Source: Geobacter sp. (GTDB lineage: Bacteria > Desulfobacterota > Desulfuromonadia > Geobacterales > Pseudopelobacteraceae). Taken from it: a stretch of 64,000 bases of DNA. The notes beneath the pieces are model-generated. The model ran no database searches and had not been told where the DNA came from. It was given only the letters and a program-made list of their open reading frames with translations. A program made the position numbers and the translations under genes. Each line of letters starts with the position of its first letter. Position 1 is the stretch's first letter. Where the stretch lies: NCBI GenBank assembly GCA_003574895.1, contig PJFB01000009.1, positions 124,001 to 188,000 of the forward strand. Reading direction: 5' to 3'. Positions 25,736-33,961 of this stretch are shown here, in pieces.

Positions 25736-27229
25736 TTATTTTCCCGCCACACCCATCAATTCCGCCATGTGCTGCGCAGGTGCATCGCTGACCCGCTTGC
25801 CGTCGTGGTAGAAGGTCACCAACTGCAGGGGGCCGTTCTTGGCGGCCTCTATAGCCACGTCGTCCGGAGTGAAGGTGGTGCGCCCCAGGGATTTTTGGGT
25901 CGGCCAGTCAATGCCGCTATAGCTGAGATAGACCAGTTTGGAACAATAGACCCGTCCCTTTGACTCCACATCGAAGTTGAAGTCGTATGGCTTGCCTACC
26001 TGCCGCAACGCCTGGATTATGGTGTTGGTGCGCGCTTTGCGATCCTGGTCCGGTTTACGCAGAATACCGATGCTATCAATGTTGAGGAAGTGCCGCAGGG
26101 TGTTCATCTCTACGCCTGAGCGCAGCGCCTCCACCACCAGTCGCCCATCGCGGATCTCGTCGTGGTAGCGTGCCACCACGGGGTTGTCCCAGATGCCTAA
26201 TTCCTTCAACTCTTCTTCACTGCCGATCCAGACGGCCGCATGCCCCCAGTAGCCGGGAATCAACTTGTCGGTCAAACGGAACGGGGTTTTTTCCAGCAGG
26301 ATATCCCCGGACCTGAGGTTGGCGCGCACGTCGGCCAGCACGTCCCCTTTATTGTATAGTTTTCCCTTGCGGGTCTCCACCAGTCCCACCGCATTGCCGA
26401 ATACCATGCTGAACAGGCTGACTCCCTCCCGTTCCATGCCGGTCAGGGTGTCGGTGGTGATGCCAGTCAGAAAACCCAGTTTGCGGCCGACCACGTAAAA
26501 AGGTGACCATTTCTTTACTATGGAGTATGACGGACTCTGTGCGATCAGCAAATTAAGATAGCTAATCTCAGGGGTTTGCACCAGAGTGTTTCTCAATTGC
26601 CTTGATTCCCGCTCGTAGAACTTGAGCGCTTTGCGCACCCTGGCCCGGTTGACTATTGAGTTGTAGTTGAGTGTCACCTTGGCAAGGGCGGCGCTACTGA
26701 CGGCGTAGCCTGGATCGCGCTCGTTGAGAATTCGGCGCAGTTTGCTGTCTCCTTCGAAAAGCGAGATGGCCAGCAGGTAGTTGTCATACAGGAGCATGGC
26801 CGATGAGAGCGACAGCATCACTCCGGTCAGCCGCGATTCAGGCGTAACACCCTGTCTGGCCAGTTCCTTCTCCGAGCCGTCCAGCCAGCATTCATGGGAT
26901 TCGGCCACTGCCAGCAATTCCTTGCGCAGGGAAAGGTGCTCGTTAATGCCGGTATTGATCAGGGCAATGTCCTCACCGGTCAGCGGCTTGCCCTTATCCA
27001 TCTTTTCTTTGATGTCCTTGCCCACCTTGATGGTCTCGGCGCGCAGGGTCAGGGCCCGCTCCGCCAGGGTACGGAACTCCTCGACCTCTTTTTTGAGCGA
27101 GCTTTCCACCGACTCGCGGCTCGTGTCGTGAACGGCTGACAGATGCTCCTTGCAGATATCGTTGGCAAAGATGGGCAATGCCAGGAAGAGTGAAATTAGA
27201 AAGGTGACGATATACATCGGGCGATTCAT
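25736..27229 (-). CDS. YiiX/NlpC-P60-like permuted cysteine hydrolase, secreted (copy B)
   Basis: A 497-residue paralogue of copy A, started at the ATG 27229 after GGAG. It has a signal peptide (MNRPMYIVTFLISLFLALPI). The hydrolase region shows SGDILLEKTP, YWGHAAVWIG (His) and GRVYCSKLVYLSYS (Cys). The N-terminal half is predicted helical with a repeated Glu/Arg pattern, which may form a long coil in the periplasm. It is 70 bases upstream of copy A in the same direction. Two divergent copies in tandem suggest duplication with specialised substrates. Confidence 0.82.
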   Translation of the reverse strand: MNRPMYIVTFLISLFLALPIFANDICKEHLSAVHDTSRESVESSLKKEVEEFRTLAERALTLRAETIKVGKDIKEKMDKGKPLTGEDIALINTGINEHLSLRKELLAVAESHECWLDGSEKELARQGVTPESRLTGVMLSLSSAMLLYDNYLLAISLFEGDSKLRRILNERDPGYAVSSAALAKVTLNYNSIVNRARVRKALKFYERESRQLRNTLVQTPEISYLNLLIAQSPSYSIVKKWSPFYVVGRKLGFLTGITTDTLTGMEREGVSLFSMVFGNAVGLVETRKGKLYNKGDVLADVRANLRSGDILLEKTPFRLTDKLIPGYWGHAAVWIGSEEELKELGIWDNPVVARYHDEIRDGRLVVEALRSGVEMNTLRHFLNIDSIGILRKPDQDRKARTNTIIQALRQVGKPYDFNFDVESKGRVYCSKLVYLSYSGIDWPTQKSLGRTTFTPDDVAIEAAKNGPLQLVTFYHDGKRVSDAPAQHMAELMGVAGK

Positions 27230-27477
27230 GGGGAGACTCCTTGGTTGAGGGTCATTTCTTGTCGATCCGTGTTGCATGCTGGAGGATGATTTGTTTGATG
27301 GAGCACCTGGATAGAGCGTAGTGGGGATGTATTTTTAAAAAACAATTTCATGTCTAGGCACCACGCTCTTTATTAGCACAAATACAGAATATTAATCAAA
27401 ATATTCTCTCCCCAGGTTCACACATTTTTGCCATCACCGGATCGCGGTGGTGCTGGAGCAAGCCAGCCGATTTTCCA

Positions 27478-27681
27478 TTATCTCCCCGAAGCCGCGAAAA
27501 GATTGTTCATCATTGCGTTGTAGCTGTTGCCGAGTATTTCCGGCCCTGGTTGCGGAAAGTTCATTGCTGATGACTGGAAGTGCCCGACCCTTTTGGCGAG
27601 GCTGGTTGAAACGGCGATTATTGTCGTCATGGTGATAACAATTGTGACGGCTATGATTAGACTGTTGGCGATCAATCTCAT
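27478..27681 (-). CDS. Small single-span membrane protein
   Basis: A 67-residue protein starting at the ATG 27681, six bases after AAGGAGG; a longer frame at 27708 would swallow this site. One hydrophobic segment (SLIIAVTIVITMTTIIAV) is followed by a polar tail. No family is recognised. It is the last member of a run of four small envelope genes that appear to share the sigma-54-like promoter at 28831-28847. Confidence 0.65.
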   Translation of the reverse strand: MRLIANSLIIAVTIVITMTTIIAVSTSLAKRVGHFQSSAMNFPQPGPEILGNSYNAMMNNLFAASGR

Positions 27682-27704
27682 GTCAGCCTCCTTGTTGAGC
27701 TTTT

Positions 27705-28172
27705 TCATAAGTATGGCGCTGCTGGCGTAATGGCCGGATCGCTATCCTTGCCCATTGTGTTACCTCCCTTGTTCAGGCGGATATCACCGCCCCGCCGGGA
27801 AATGTCAAAGCTGCTCCGGGCCAGGAAATCAGTAGTGAAGACAATGGGCACGGCAACGGCGCGGGGGGCGTTCAAAACCGTGGTCGTTACGAACTGCCGG
27901 TCCCAGTCCAGGTTTTTCCACAGCAGGTCATTGGTATCGTCCCAGGCATCACCAGCTACCGAGATCGGGTGAAACAGCACCATGTCCAGTGTTGCTGCGG
28001 CAAAGCCGATCGGCACCACCAAGGGAGCGGAGATCAGGCGGGCGGTTTGCTCCTTCGGCACCAGGTGCCGTTCGACCAAGTTCAGGGTAGGTGTGTTGTC
28101 GCGGTTGAATATCGCGCATCCCCCGCAGAAAAGCAGGGTCAAGGAAACCAAAATCAATATTGAGCGTCGCAT
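27705..28172 (-). CDS. Lipoprotein with repeated-family fold (paralogue of the 28190-28585 protein)
   Basis: A 155-residue protein with a lipoprotein signal: MRRSILILVSLTLLFCGGC, lipobox ending at Cys19. The mature part has ISAPLVVPIGFAAATLDMVLFHP and ends with PVVFLTDFLARS-like helices (PIVFTTDFLARSSF). It resembles the next gene upstream in that PAV/PVG...DMVL...D(T/D)N...L W K N order is shared. Function is unknown; the outer-membrane or inner-membrane leaflet is its likely site. Confidence 0.75.
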   Translation of the reverse strand: MRRSILILVSLTLLFCGGCAIFNRDNTPTLNLVERHLVPKEQTARLISAPLVVPIGFAAATLDMVLFHPISVAGDAWDDTNDLLWKNLDWDRQFVTTTVLNAPRAVAVPIVFTTDFLARSSFDISRRGGDIRLNKGGNTMGKDSDPAITPAAPYL

Positions 28173-28189
28173 GTTGAACTCCTTTTGTT

Positions 28190-28585
28190 TTAAAATTTAC
28201 TGGTGAAGACCGTCCTGAAGGCCCAGTCCGTGAGAAAAACTACTGGCGTTGCCACAACCTTTGGCATAAGCAACATCATCTGCCGCAGGTCAGAGCCCTG
28301 GGGGTTTTTCCAGAGATAGCTGTTGGTGTCTTCTGCCGCAGGAGCGGCCGCTCGGGCCGGCGTCACAACCGCCATGTCGATAACTCCGGCAGTCATCCCC
28401 ACGGGGAAGGCCACCGGCGCAGCCAAAACCTTGCCGGTTGTGCTGCCAGTGATGGCACTCCCCTGTACGGCATCATCCAGGGTATTCATCGTCAGGCGGT
28501 TTTCTTTTTCCATGACTGCGCATCCGCTAATCGCGCCAGAACAGAGCAGTGTTGCAACGAGAATTGCCAATCGATTCCTGATCAT
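28190..28585 (-). CDS. Lipoprotein, paralogue of the 27705-28172 protein
   Basis: A 131-residue protein with a lipobox SGAISGC (Cys22). The mature part includes VLAAPVAFPVGMTAGVIDMA, EDTNSYLWKNPQG and TPVVFLTDWAFRTVF, matching the neighbouring lipoprotein in order and spacing. Both probably arose by duplication. No known family is recognised. It lies in the same transcription unit, 17 bases upstream of its paralogue. Confidence 0.75.
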   Translation of the reverse strand: MIRNRLAILVATLLCSGAISGCAVMEKENRLTMNTLDDAVQGSAITGSTTGKVLAAPVAFPVGMTAGVIDMAVVTPARAAAPAAEDTNSYLWKNPQGSDLRQMMLLMPKVVATPVVFLTDWAFRTVFTSKF

Positions 28586-28616
28586 AAAAAACTCCTTTCA
28601 AGTGTCCGGGTGGTGT

Positions 28617-28790
28617 TCAACGCAGCAGCACGCCGTTTGCCAGGGCGCGCAGGATGGTGCGGCGTTTGCGGTGCCATGCCAGAGTATGCCGGCTGAACCA
28701 TGGTGAGAGGCTGGGAACGAAGGTGACTAAAACAACCAGTACAAACAGCGGAAGGACTGCTACGGCCAGCTTGATTATGAATGATTCCAT
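28617..28790 (-). CDS. Small membrane protein (57 residues)
   Basis: This frame starts at the ATG 28790 right after GGAGGTGT and stops at TGA 28619-28617. Residues 7-27 form a membrane helix (KLAVAVLPLFVLVVLVTFVP) and the rest is basic (WHRKRRTILRALANGVLLR), so the C terminus should face the cytoplasm. A different frame over the same DNA is longer but has no ribosome site. It is the first gene after the sigma-54-like promoter. Confidence 0.72.
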   Translation of the reverse strand: MESFIIKLAVAVLPLFVLVVLVTFVPSLSPWFSRHTLAWHRKRRTILRALANGVLLR

Positions 28791-28830
28791 GTGACACCTC
28801 CCTATTGTGTCCGTGTTTTATTGAACGTAT

Positions 28831-28847
28831 TACAGGGAGTGTGCCAA
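28831..28847 (-). promoter_or_regulatory. Sigma-54-type (-24/-12) promoter candidate
   Basis: The minus strand reads TTGGCACACTCCCTGTA. The GG of the -24 box and the GT of the -12 box are ten bases apart as required; consensus would have GC rather than GT. The predicted start leaves about 30 bases before the ATG at 28790. The downstream genes encode small membrane and lipoproteins. Confidence 0.5.
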
Positions 28848-28982
28848 ACCGAAAACTGTAGTTTAACTGGCTGTTATTATTGGATTGATATTAGGTTTCG
28901 ATAAATATGGAGGGGAATTGTCAAAATGTCATAGTACAGAAAATGCACATATGGCATACAATTCGTGTCTTTGGTCGGATTG

Positions 28983-29213
28983 TTACCACCATCTCAACCA
29001 GCTTGAATGGCGCAGAAACCATTCCCAGAAACGGTCTCCGTAAATTCCGGCCAACAGGGCTGTTGCAAGGGAAAAGCCGCATATCAGCAACCAGGCTGAC
29101 AACCCGAAATACCAGTTTTGCATCCAGAACCCCAGTCCAATGACTGCGCCGAGTATGGCACCGAAAATGAAGTTGATCCAGAAACGTTCCCAGTCAAAAT
29201 CTGATTGATTCAT
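28983..29213 (-). CDS. Small membrane protein, two helices
   Basis: A 76-residue protein with helices FWINFIFGAILGAVIGLGFW and LSAWLLICGFSLATALLAGI. The first has small-xxx-small spacing (GAILGAVIG), which favours helix packing. It ends in Trp-rich RFWEWFLRHSSWLRWW. It overlaps the end of the big acyltransferase gene by 20 bases, suggesting coupled expression with phospholipid repair, which is inferred. No family is recognised. Confidence 0.7.
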   Translation of the reverse strand: MNQSDFDWERFWINFIFGAILGAVIGLGFWMQNWYFGLSAWLLICGFSLATALLAGIYGDRFWEWFLRHSSWLRWW

Positions 29214-32200
29214 CCTGCCTCACCCCCGCCGTCAGAGCGATCTCTTTTATCCCCTTCAGGTCCAGCTTGCCGGTTCCCAGGATCGGCAAGCTTTCAATCT
29301 CGACATAGCAATCCCGTCCCGGCTTCCAGAGGTTGGGCAGGCTGCTTTCGGATATGTGTCGTTGCAGGGTCTCGGCGTCAGTTGCTTCGCGAGCGTACAG
29401 TACCACCAGCTTTTCCCCCTTCTTTTCGTCCGGTACGGCTGTTACCGCCACCACACCGGTCTGTCCCAGGCGGTTGTGCAGTTCGTCCTCCACTACGCCG
29501 TGGGGTACCATCTCGCCGCCAATCTTGCTGAAGCGGGACAGGCGGTCGGTGATGCGGATGAAGCCGTCCTCGTCCATGGTGCCGATGTCGCCGGTTACAT
29601 ACCAGCCATCGCGGATTGCCTCGGCAGTCTTGTCCGGGCGTCCCAGATAGCCGAGCATGACATTGGGACCCTTGACCAGCATCAGGCCGGCCTCGCCCGT
29701 TTTCAGTTCCGTGCCATTCTCGGGATCCACCACCTTGATCACCACGCCGGGAATGGGGTGTCCTACGCTCCCGTCCTTGGAGCCGTGCTGGCGTACACCG
29801 CCCACCTCCACATCCGGCAGGGAAAGGGTAATGACCGGGGCAAGTTCGGTGGCGCCATATCCCTCCATCGGCCTGACGCCAAAACGTTCTTCAAATGAGT
29901 CGGCAACCTTTGGCTTGAGTTTTTCAGCGCCGGTGATCACCAGTCGCAAGCTGGCAAAGTCTTCACGTTTGGCGCGCCGCAGGTAGGCCAGCAGAAAGGT
30001 GGGGGTGGCCAGCAGCAACGTAGACCTGTGTTCCCTGACCACCTGGGCAATCTTTTCACCATCCATGGGGTTGGGGTGGTAGGCTGCCGAGAAGCCCGAG
30101 ACCAGGGGAAACCAGAGGGTTCCGGTGAAGCCCAGGGAGTGGAAGAAGGGGAGGGCAGAGCAGACATTGTCGGCTGCGCTGACCCTGAAGACCATGCGGA
30201 GCGCCTCGATGTTGGACATGATGTTGTGGTGGCTCAGCATGACTCCTTTGGGTTCGCCGGTGCTGCCGGAGGAGAAGATCACCGTGGCCACGCTGTCGGC
30301 GGAAAAACCATCCCGTTTGCACAACAGGCGCGGCGGCAGCAGGCGGGCCTTGGCCAGGGCCAGCAGTTTGTCCGTGGTGCCGATGGTCGGCAGAATATCC
30401 TCCAGCAGGACCATCCCTTCCAGGTGCGGCAATGAAGGGACCTTTTCCAGGAAGGCCCTGGAGGTGACGATGGTGGTGATGCCGCACTGCCCGACGGCCG
30501 AGCGCAATGACCCTTCGGCAGCGGTGTAGTTGAGGTTGACCGGTATCCGGCCCAGCAGCATCAGGGCCAGGTTGGCCAGCACTCCGCCCACGGATGGGGG
30601 CAGGAGGATACCAACGTGTCCTTCAAGGGGGCCAGGGGGTGGGTAGAGACGCGCCGCTGGCGCGTCTGCCGCTGGCGCGTCTGAGACGTCCCATCGGGAC
30701 GTCTCTACCAGGAGATTTTGGGAAATCATTCGCTCCAGCTTTCCGGCCAGGGCCACTGCCCCGACCAGGGTGCGGCCATAGGTGAGGGTTTTTCCTGAGG
30801 TGTCGGTAATTGCCTTGCGCCCCCAGTTCTGTCGGGCCGATAGGATCAGGTATTGCTCCAGGGGCCGGCGGCGGGCCTTGCGGGAGTCGAAGTAGGCGCA
30901 GGAGAGTTCGGCCACCTTTTGTCTTACAGCCATGGCCGTGCTGGACGATGGCATTGCTGCGCCGAAAAGGATCGTCACCGGATAAGGCGAAAAGGCCGGC
31001 AGGCGCGACAGCAGGCGGCCATGGGCATAGGAAAGGATGCTTCCCCAGGCACCACCGATGTAGACCGGGATGATCGGATAATCGGTGCCTTTTACGATGC
31101 GTTCGAAGCCGCCGCGAAACTCGCGCAGCATGCCGTTGCGGGTCAGCTCCCCTTCGGCGAAGATGCAGACCAGGTAGCCTGCGTCCAGCGCGGCCCGAGC
31201 CTGTTTCATGAATTCCAGCAGCCCCTTCTTGCCATCTTCGGAAGATACCGGTATCACCCCCATCAGCCGGAACAGGCCCCGCAGCAGCGGCGTATTGTAG
31301 ATGCGGCGCTCCATGACAAAGCGGATGCGGCGCTGGTTGGTGGCGGTCAGGAGCAGGGCATCCACCCAGGTCACATGATTCGGAATCAGCAGGGCTGGGC
31401 CGTCAACAGGCAGATTGTCTCCGCCGATGACCCGCAGGCGGTAAAAGATGCGCATGGTGGCCAGGGCGATGAAGCGCAGCAGGAAGTCGGGCAGCACCCA
31501 GAAAGATACCAGGGTAAAGAGCAGGGTGATAGCACCGATGGTGCTGAATCCCTGGGCCGCCGAAAGCCCCATGGGTCCGCTCAGGAGCCAGGTCAGCCCC
31601 GAAGCGATCAATATGGCCACCCAGTTGATGAAGCTGGAGGCGGCCAGCACCTCGCCCCGTCTGGCCGGATCGGCCCGGAATTGGATGAAGGTTTGCAGCG
31701 GCAGGCTGAACAGGCCGGCGGAGACGCCGAACAGTAGCAGGATTGCCAGGCAGGAGGCAATGCCGGAGGGTACGGCGTGCAGCAGGATCGGAGCGATTGT
31801 CAGGCCGGCTGCGCCGATCGGGACGATGCCGAACTCCACGTCCCTTCCGGACAGCTTGGCTGCCAGGAGCGAACCACCGCCGATACCGAGGGCCGCGGCA
31901 AGGAAGAGATAGCCGCTGTGGGCCTCGGACAGCCCCATCTCCTGCATGCCGTAGGCGATCAGGTTGAGCTGGGCGTAGCCCCCGATAAACATGAAATATG
32001 CCTGACCGATCATTGCCAGCATCAGGTGCCGATCGTAGCGGATGGAAAACAGGGTGCGTACTATCTCGCTCGGCAGCAGGGCCACTGGCCGTTCGGCATC
32101 GGCCCTTGGGGAGGCATCCATGCCCCTGGCTGTCCACAGGCCGGCCAGGGCCGTGCAGAGGCAAAACAGTGCCGCCAGCCAGTGGCGGCCATGGGTAGCC

Positions 32201-32694
32201 TGGGTCAGTGCCGAGGCCAGGACCGTGCCCAGGATGATTGCCAAGTAGGTGAAGGACTCGATCAACCCGTTGGCGCGGGAAAGTTGGTCGCGGTCGGTCA
32301 ATTCCGGGATCGCACCGTATTTTGCCGGGGCGAAAAAGGCGCTATGGGTGGCCATCAGGAAGATCACCAGATAGAGGCCGTTGTCCCATCCCATGGCAAA
32401 GGCCGCCACTGCCAGGGCGGTTACCGCGACTTCCACGGTCTTTACCGCTACGATGATATTTGATTTGCGCAACCGATCTGCCAGGCAGCCGGCAGGGGCG
32501 GAAAAGAGCAGGAACGGCAGCACAAAGGCCGCTCCCACGGCAGCGGTGACCACTCCGGCCTTGTCAGCTCCCTTTACTTCTATCAGACAGAAGATGATCA
32601 GGAGCTTCAGGATATTGTCGTTCATGGCCCCCAGGAACTGGGTCGCATTCAGGCGGATAAAGGAGAGGGGAAATTTGCTGGCAGCTTGTTTCAT
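29194..32694 (-). CDS. aas: LplT-PlsC-Aas fusion: lysophospholipid transporter, acyltransferase and acyl-ACP/CoA synthetase
   Basis: A 1166-residue fusion from the ATG 32694; a frame start at 32784 reaches into an inverted repeat and is less likely. Residues 1-410 are an MFS transporter like LplT. About 430-620 is a PlsC acyltransferase with NHVTWVD (His-x4-Asp) and FAEGELTRNG. About 660-1150 is an adenylate-forming ligase with FSSGSTGEPKGVMLSHHN and YVTGDIGTMDEDGF. The set re-acylates lysophosphatidylethanolamine taken up across the inner membrane. The linker between PlsC and ligase contains a 66-base inverted-repeat insertion (30643-30708) read through in frame. Confidence 0.92.
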   Translation of the reverse strand: MKQAASKFPLSFIRLNATQFLGAMNDNILKLLIIFCLIEVKGADKAGVVTAAVGAAFVLPFLLFSAPAGCLADRLRKSNIIVAVKTVEVAVTALAVAAFAMGWDNGLYLVIFLMATHSAFFAPAKYGAIPELTDRDQLSRANGLIESFTYLAIILGTVLASALTQATHGRHWLAALFCLCTALAGLWTARGMDASPRADAERPVALLPSEIVRTLFSIRYDRHLMLAMIGQAYFMFIGGYAQLNLIAYGMQEMGLSEAHSGYLFLAAALGIGGGSLLAAKLSGRDVEFGIVPIGAAGLTIAPILLHAVPSGIASCLAILLLFGVSAGLFSLPLQTFIQFRADPARRGEVLAASSFINWVAILIASGLTWLLSGPMGLSAAQGFSTIGAITLLFTLVSFWVLPDFLLRFIALATMRIFYRLRVIGGDNLPVDGPALLIPNHVTWVDALLLTATNQRRIRFVMERRIYNTPLLRGLFRLMGVIPVSSEDGKKGLLEFMKQARAALDAGYLVCIFAEGELTRNGMLREFRGGFERIVKGTDYPIIPVYIGGAWGSILSYAHGRLLSRLPAFSPYPVTILFGAAMPSSSTAMAVRQKVAELSCAYFDSRKARRRPLEQYLILSARQNWGRKAITDTSGKTLTYGRTLVGAVALAGKLERMISQNLLVETSRWDVSDAPAADAPAARLYPPPGPLEGHVGILLPPSVGGVLANLALMLLGRIPVNLNYTAAEGSLRSAVGQCGITTIVTSRAFLEKVPSLPHLEGMVLLEDILPTIGTTDKLLALAKARLLPPRLLCKRDGFSADSVATVIFSSGSTGEPKGVMLSHHNIMSNIEALRMVFRVSAADNVCSALPFFHSLGFTGTLWFPLVSGFSAAYHPNPMDGEKIAQVVREHRSTLLLATPTFLLAYLRRAKREDFASLRLVITGAEKLKPKVADSFEERFGVRPMEGYGATELAPVITLSLPDVEVGGVRQHGSKDGSVGHPIPGVVIKVVDPENGTELKTGEAGLMLVKGPNVMLGYLGRPDKTAEAIRDGWYVTGDIGTMDEDGFIRITDRLSRFSKIGGEMVPHGVVEDELHNRLGQTGVVAVTAVPDEKKGEKLVVLYAREATDAETLQRHISESSLPNLWKPGRDCYVEIESLPILGTGKLDLKGIKEIALTAGVRQDESIRF
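30643..30708. repeat. 66-base inverted-repeat element inserted in frame in aas
   Basis: The ends are GTAGAGACG and CGTCTCTAC. Inside are a doubled 15-base unit (GCCGCTGGCGCGTCT) and the hairpin GACGTCCCATCGGGACGTC. Its length is 66 bases, 22 codons, so the reading frame of the host gene is kept. It encodes a Ala/Asp/Arg-rich linker between two domains. The end sequence resembles that of the element at 32728-32800. Confidence 0.7.
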
Positions 32695-32727
32695 GATAAT
32701 GGTTCCTCGTTGGATGTTTGTTGTTTT

Positions 32728-32800
32728 GTAGGGGCGGGCCCGTGTGCCTGCCCTGTCTTTGTGGAGCCACAGGCGGGCGGCCACATGGGGTCGCCCCTAC
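32728..32800. repeat. Short inverted-repeat element (MITE-like) between aas and the amidohydrolase
   Basis: The ends GTAGGGGCG and CGCCCCTAC are perfect inverted repeats, and the whole 73 bases can fold into an imperfect hairpin (GGGCCCGTGTGCCTGCCC against GGGCGGCCACATGGGG). Elements with such ends are common dispersed repeats in many bacteria. The stop codon of the amidohydrolase (TAG, 32799-32797) lies within it. Confidence 0.7.
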
Positions 32801-33789
32801 GTCTTTATTCCAAACATCCTTCGGCTGTTGCCCAAAATGCCTTCTGTTACTCCCAGCGCTTGTTTCAGCGCCACGTCTCGATCCCAGGGATTTGCAATGG
32901 CGGCCATGCGTCGCACCGCATCGACGGGGATACGGTAGGAGTGCCACCAGGGCGAAGTGACGAAGCTGTTGATGATCGGCATGTCGCTGCCGTACAGCAG
33001 GCGGCCATGAATTTCCGTGTGTTGCAGCACCCTTGACAGGTGCCCCAGCCGGTTGAGCTGAGTCAGGCTGGATATGTCGGCATATAGGTTTGGGTATTCG
33101 CTAAAGAGCGGCAGCAGGCGCTCCAGATTGGCCTGGCCGGCATTCCTGCCATTGCTGGCGCAATGGGCGGCAATGACGGTAACGCCTTCCTCCAGCGCCG
33201 GGCGCAGCCGTTGTGGATCTGCCAATCGGTTGTCGGTGCGGGTAAAGGATTCCTCGGTGCCGGTATGGGTCAGAAGGGGCAGGCTCAATTCCCGCAAGCG
33301 GCGATAAAAGGGAGTCAATTGCGGATCGTCCGGGGCAATCCCCTGGATGGAGGGGAGCCACTTGAGCAGAACTGCACCTTCCTCTGCCGCCTGTTCCAGG
33401 CGTTCCAGGGCATCTCGCCGATAGGGGTTGATACTGGCGCCGAACAGCAGGTTCCGGTACTTGTTGCACCCTTTAAACAGGAAGTCGTTGGGGATATAGA
33501 TCTCGGTCCTGGCTTCATCCAGTTCTCCGTGGGCATCGACCACGCCGTCCAGGGCCAATATTATGGCGGTCGAGACGGAGCGCGATTCCTCCAGTCGTAG
33601 TGACAGCCTCTCCAGCACAAGGGCGTCGCCGTGTAGCTCCAACTCGGTTTTGGAGACACCGAATGTTTTGAGGAAGAAATTGAAGCGGAAGTTGCGGCGC
33701 ATGGCAGTGGAGACGAAGCAGCCGCTTCCTCCGGCGCCGATGCCGGCGGTATGGCAGTGGATGTCGATGATGGCTGGTGCAGGCAGCAT
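32797..33789 (-). CDS. Amidohydrolase-family metal-dependent hydrolase
   Basis: A 330-residue TIM-barrel hydrolase from the ATG at 33789. It has the metal-binding IDIHCHTAG (His-x-His) at the N terminus, LLTHTGTEESF and VIAAHCAS in the centre, and YGSDMPII near the C terminus, the pattern of amidohydrolase_2 (ACMSD-like decarboxylase) proteins. Substrate is unknown. Its stop codon is provided by the inverted-repeat element at 32728-32800, so its original C terminus may have been altered. A TATAAT box lies about 26 bases upstream of the ATG. Confidence 0.8.
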   Translation of the reverse strand: MLPAPAIIDIHCHTAGIGAGGSGCFVSTAMRRNFRFNFFLKTFGVSKTELELHGDALVLERLSLRLEESRSVSTAIILALDGVVDAHGELDEARTEIYIPNDFLFKGCNKYRNLLFGASINPYRRDALERLEQAAEEGAVLLKWLPSIQGIAPDDPQLTPFYRRLRELSLPLLTHTGTEESFTRTDNRLADPQRLRPALEEGVTVIAAHCASNGRNAGQANLERLLPLFSEYPNLYADISSLTQLNRLGHLSRVLQHTEIHGRLLYGSDMPIINSFVTSPWWHSYRIPVDAVRRMAAIANPWDRDVALKQALGVTEGILGNSRRMFGIKT

Positions 33790-33925
33790 GATGTATTCCC
33801 CATGATGTTTATTATATCCTATGCTTGCCATGCTTTTCAGGGAACATGCCAGAAACCGCTATCATATGCAATGGTATTAATATTAGCATGTTGCACGATA
33901 TTGTGTGGAGAGTTGTTCTGTGGGA

Positions 33926-33955
33926 TTGACACTGGATGTTGGTGTGATGTACATT
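33926..33955 (+). promoter_or_regulatory. Promoter of the sigma-54 activator gene, possibly leaderless
   Basis: TTGACA (33926-33931) and TACATT (33950-33955) are 18 bases apart. The ATG at 33962 follows the -10 box by six bases, so the transcript would start at or next to the start codon. No ribosome site precedes that ATG. Confidence 0.55.
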
Positions 33956-33961
33956 TTGTGC

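Noticed and set aside
28582-28797. 71-residue minus-strand frame
   Set aside because: The alternative frame 28617-28790 starts right after a strong ribosome site and encodes a clear membrane helix, so it is the likely gene.
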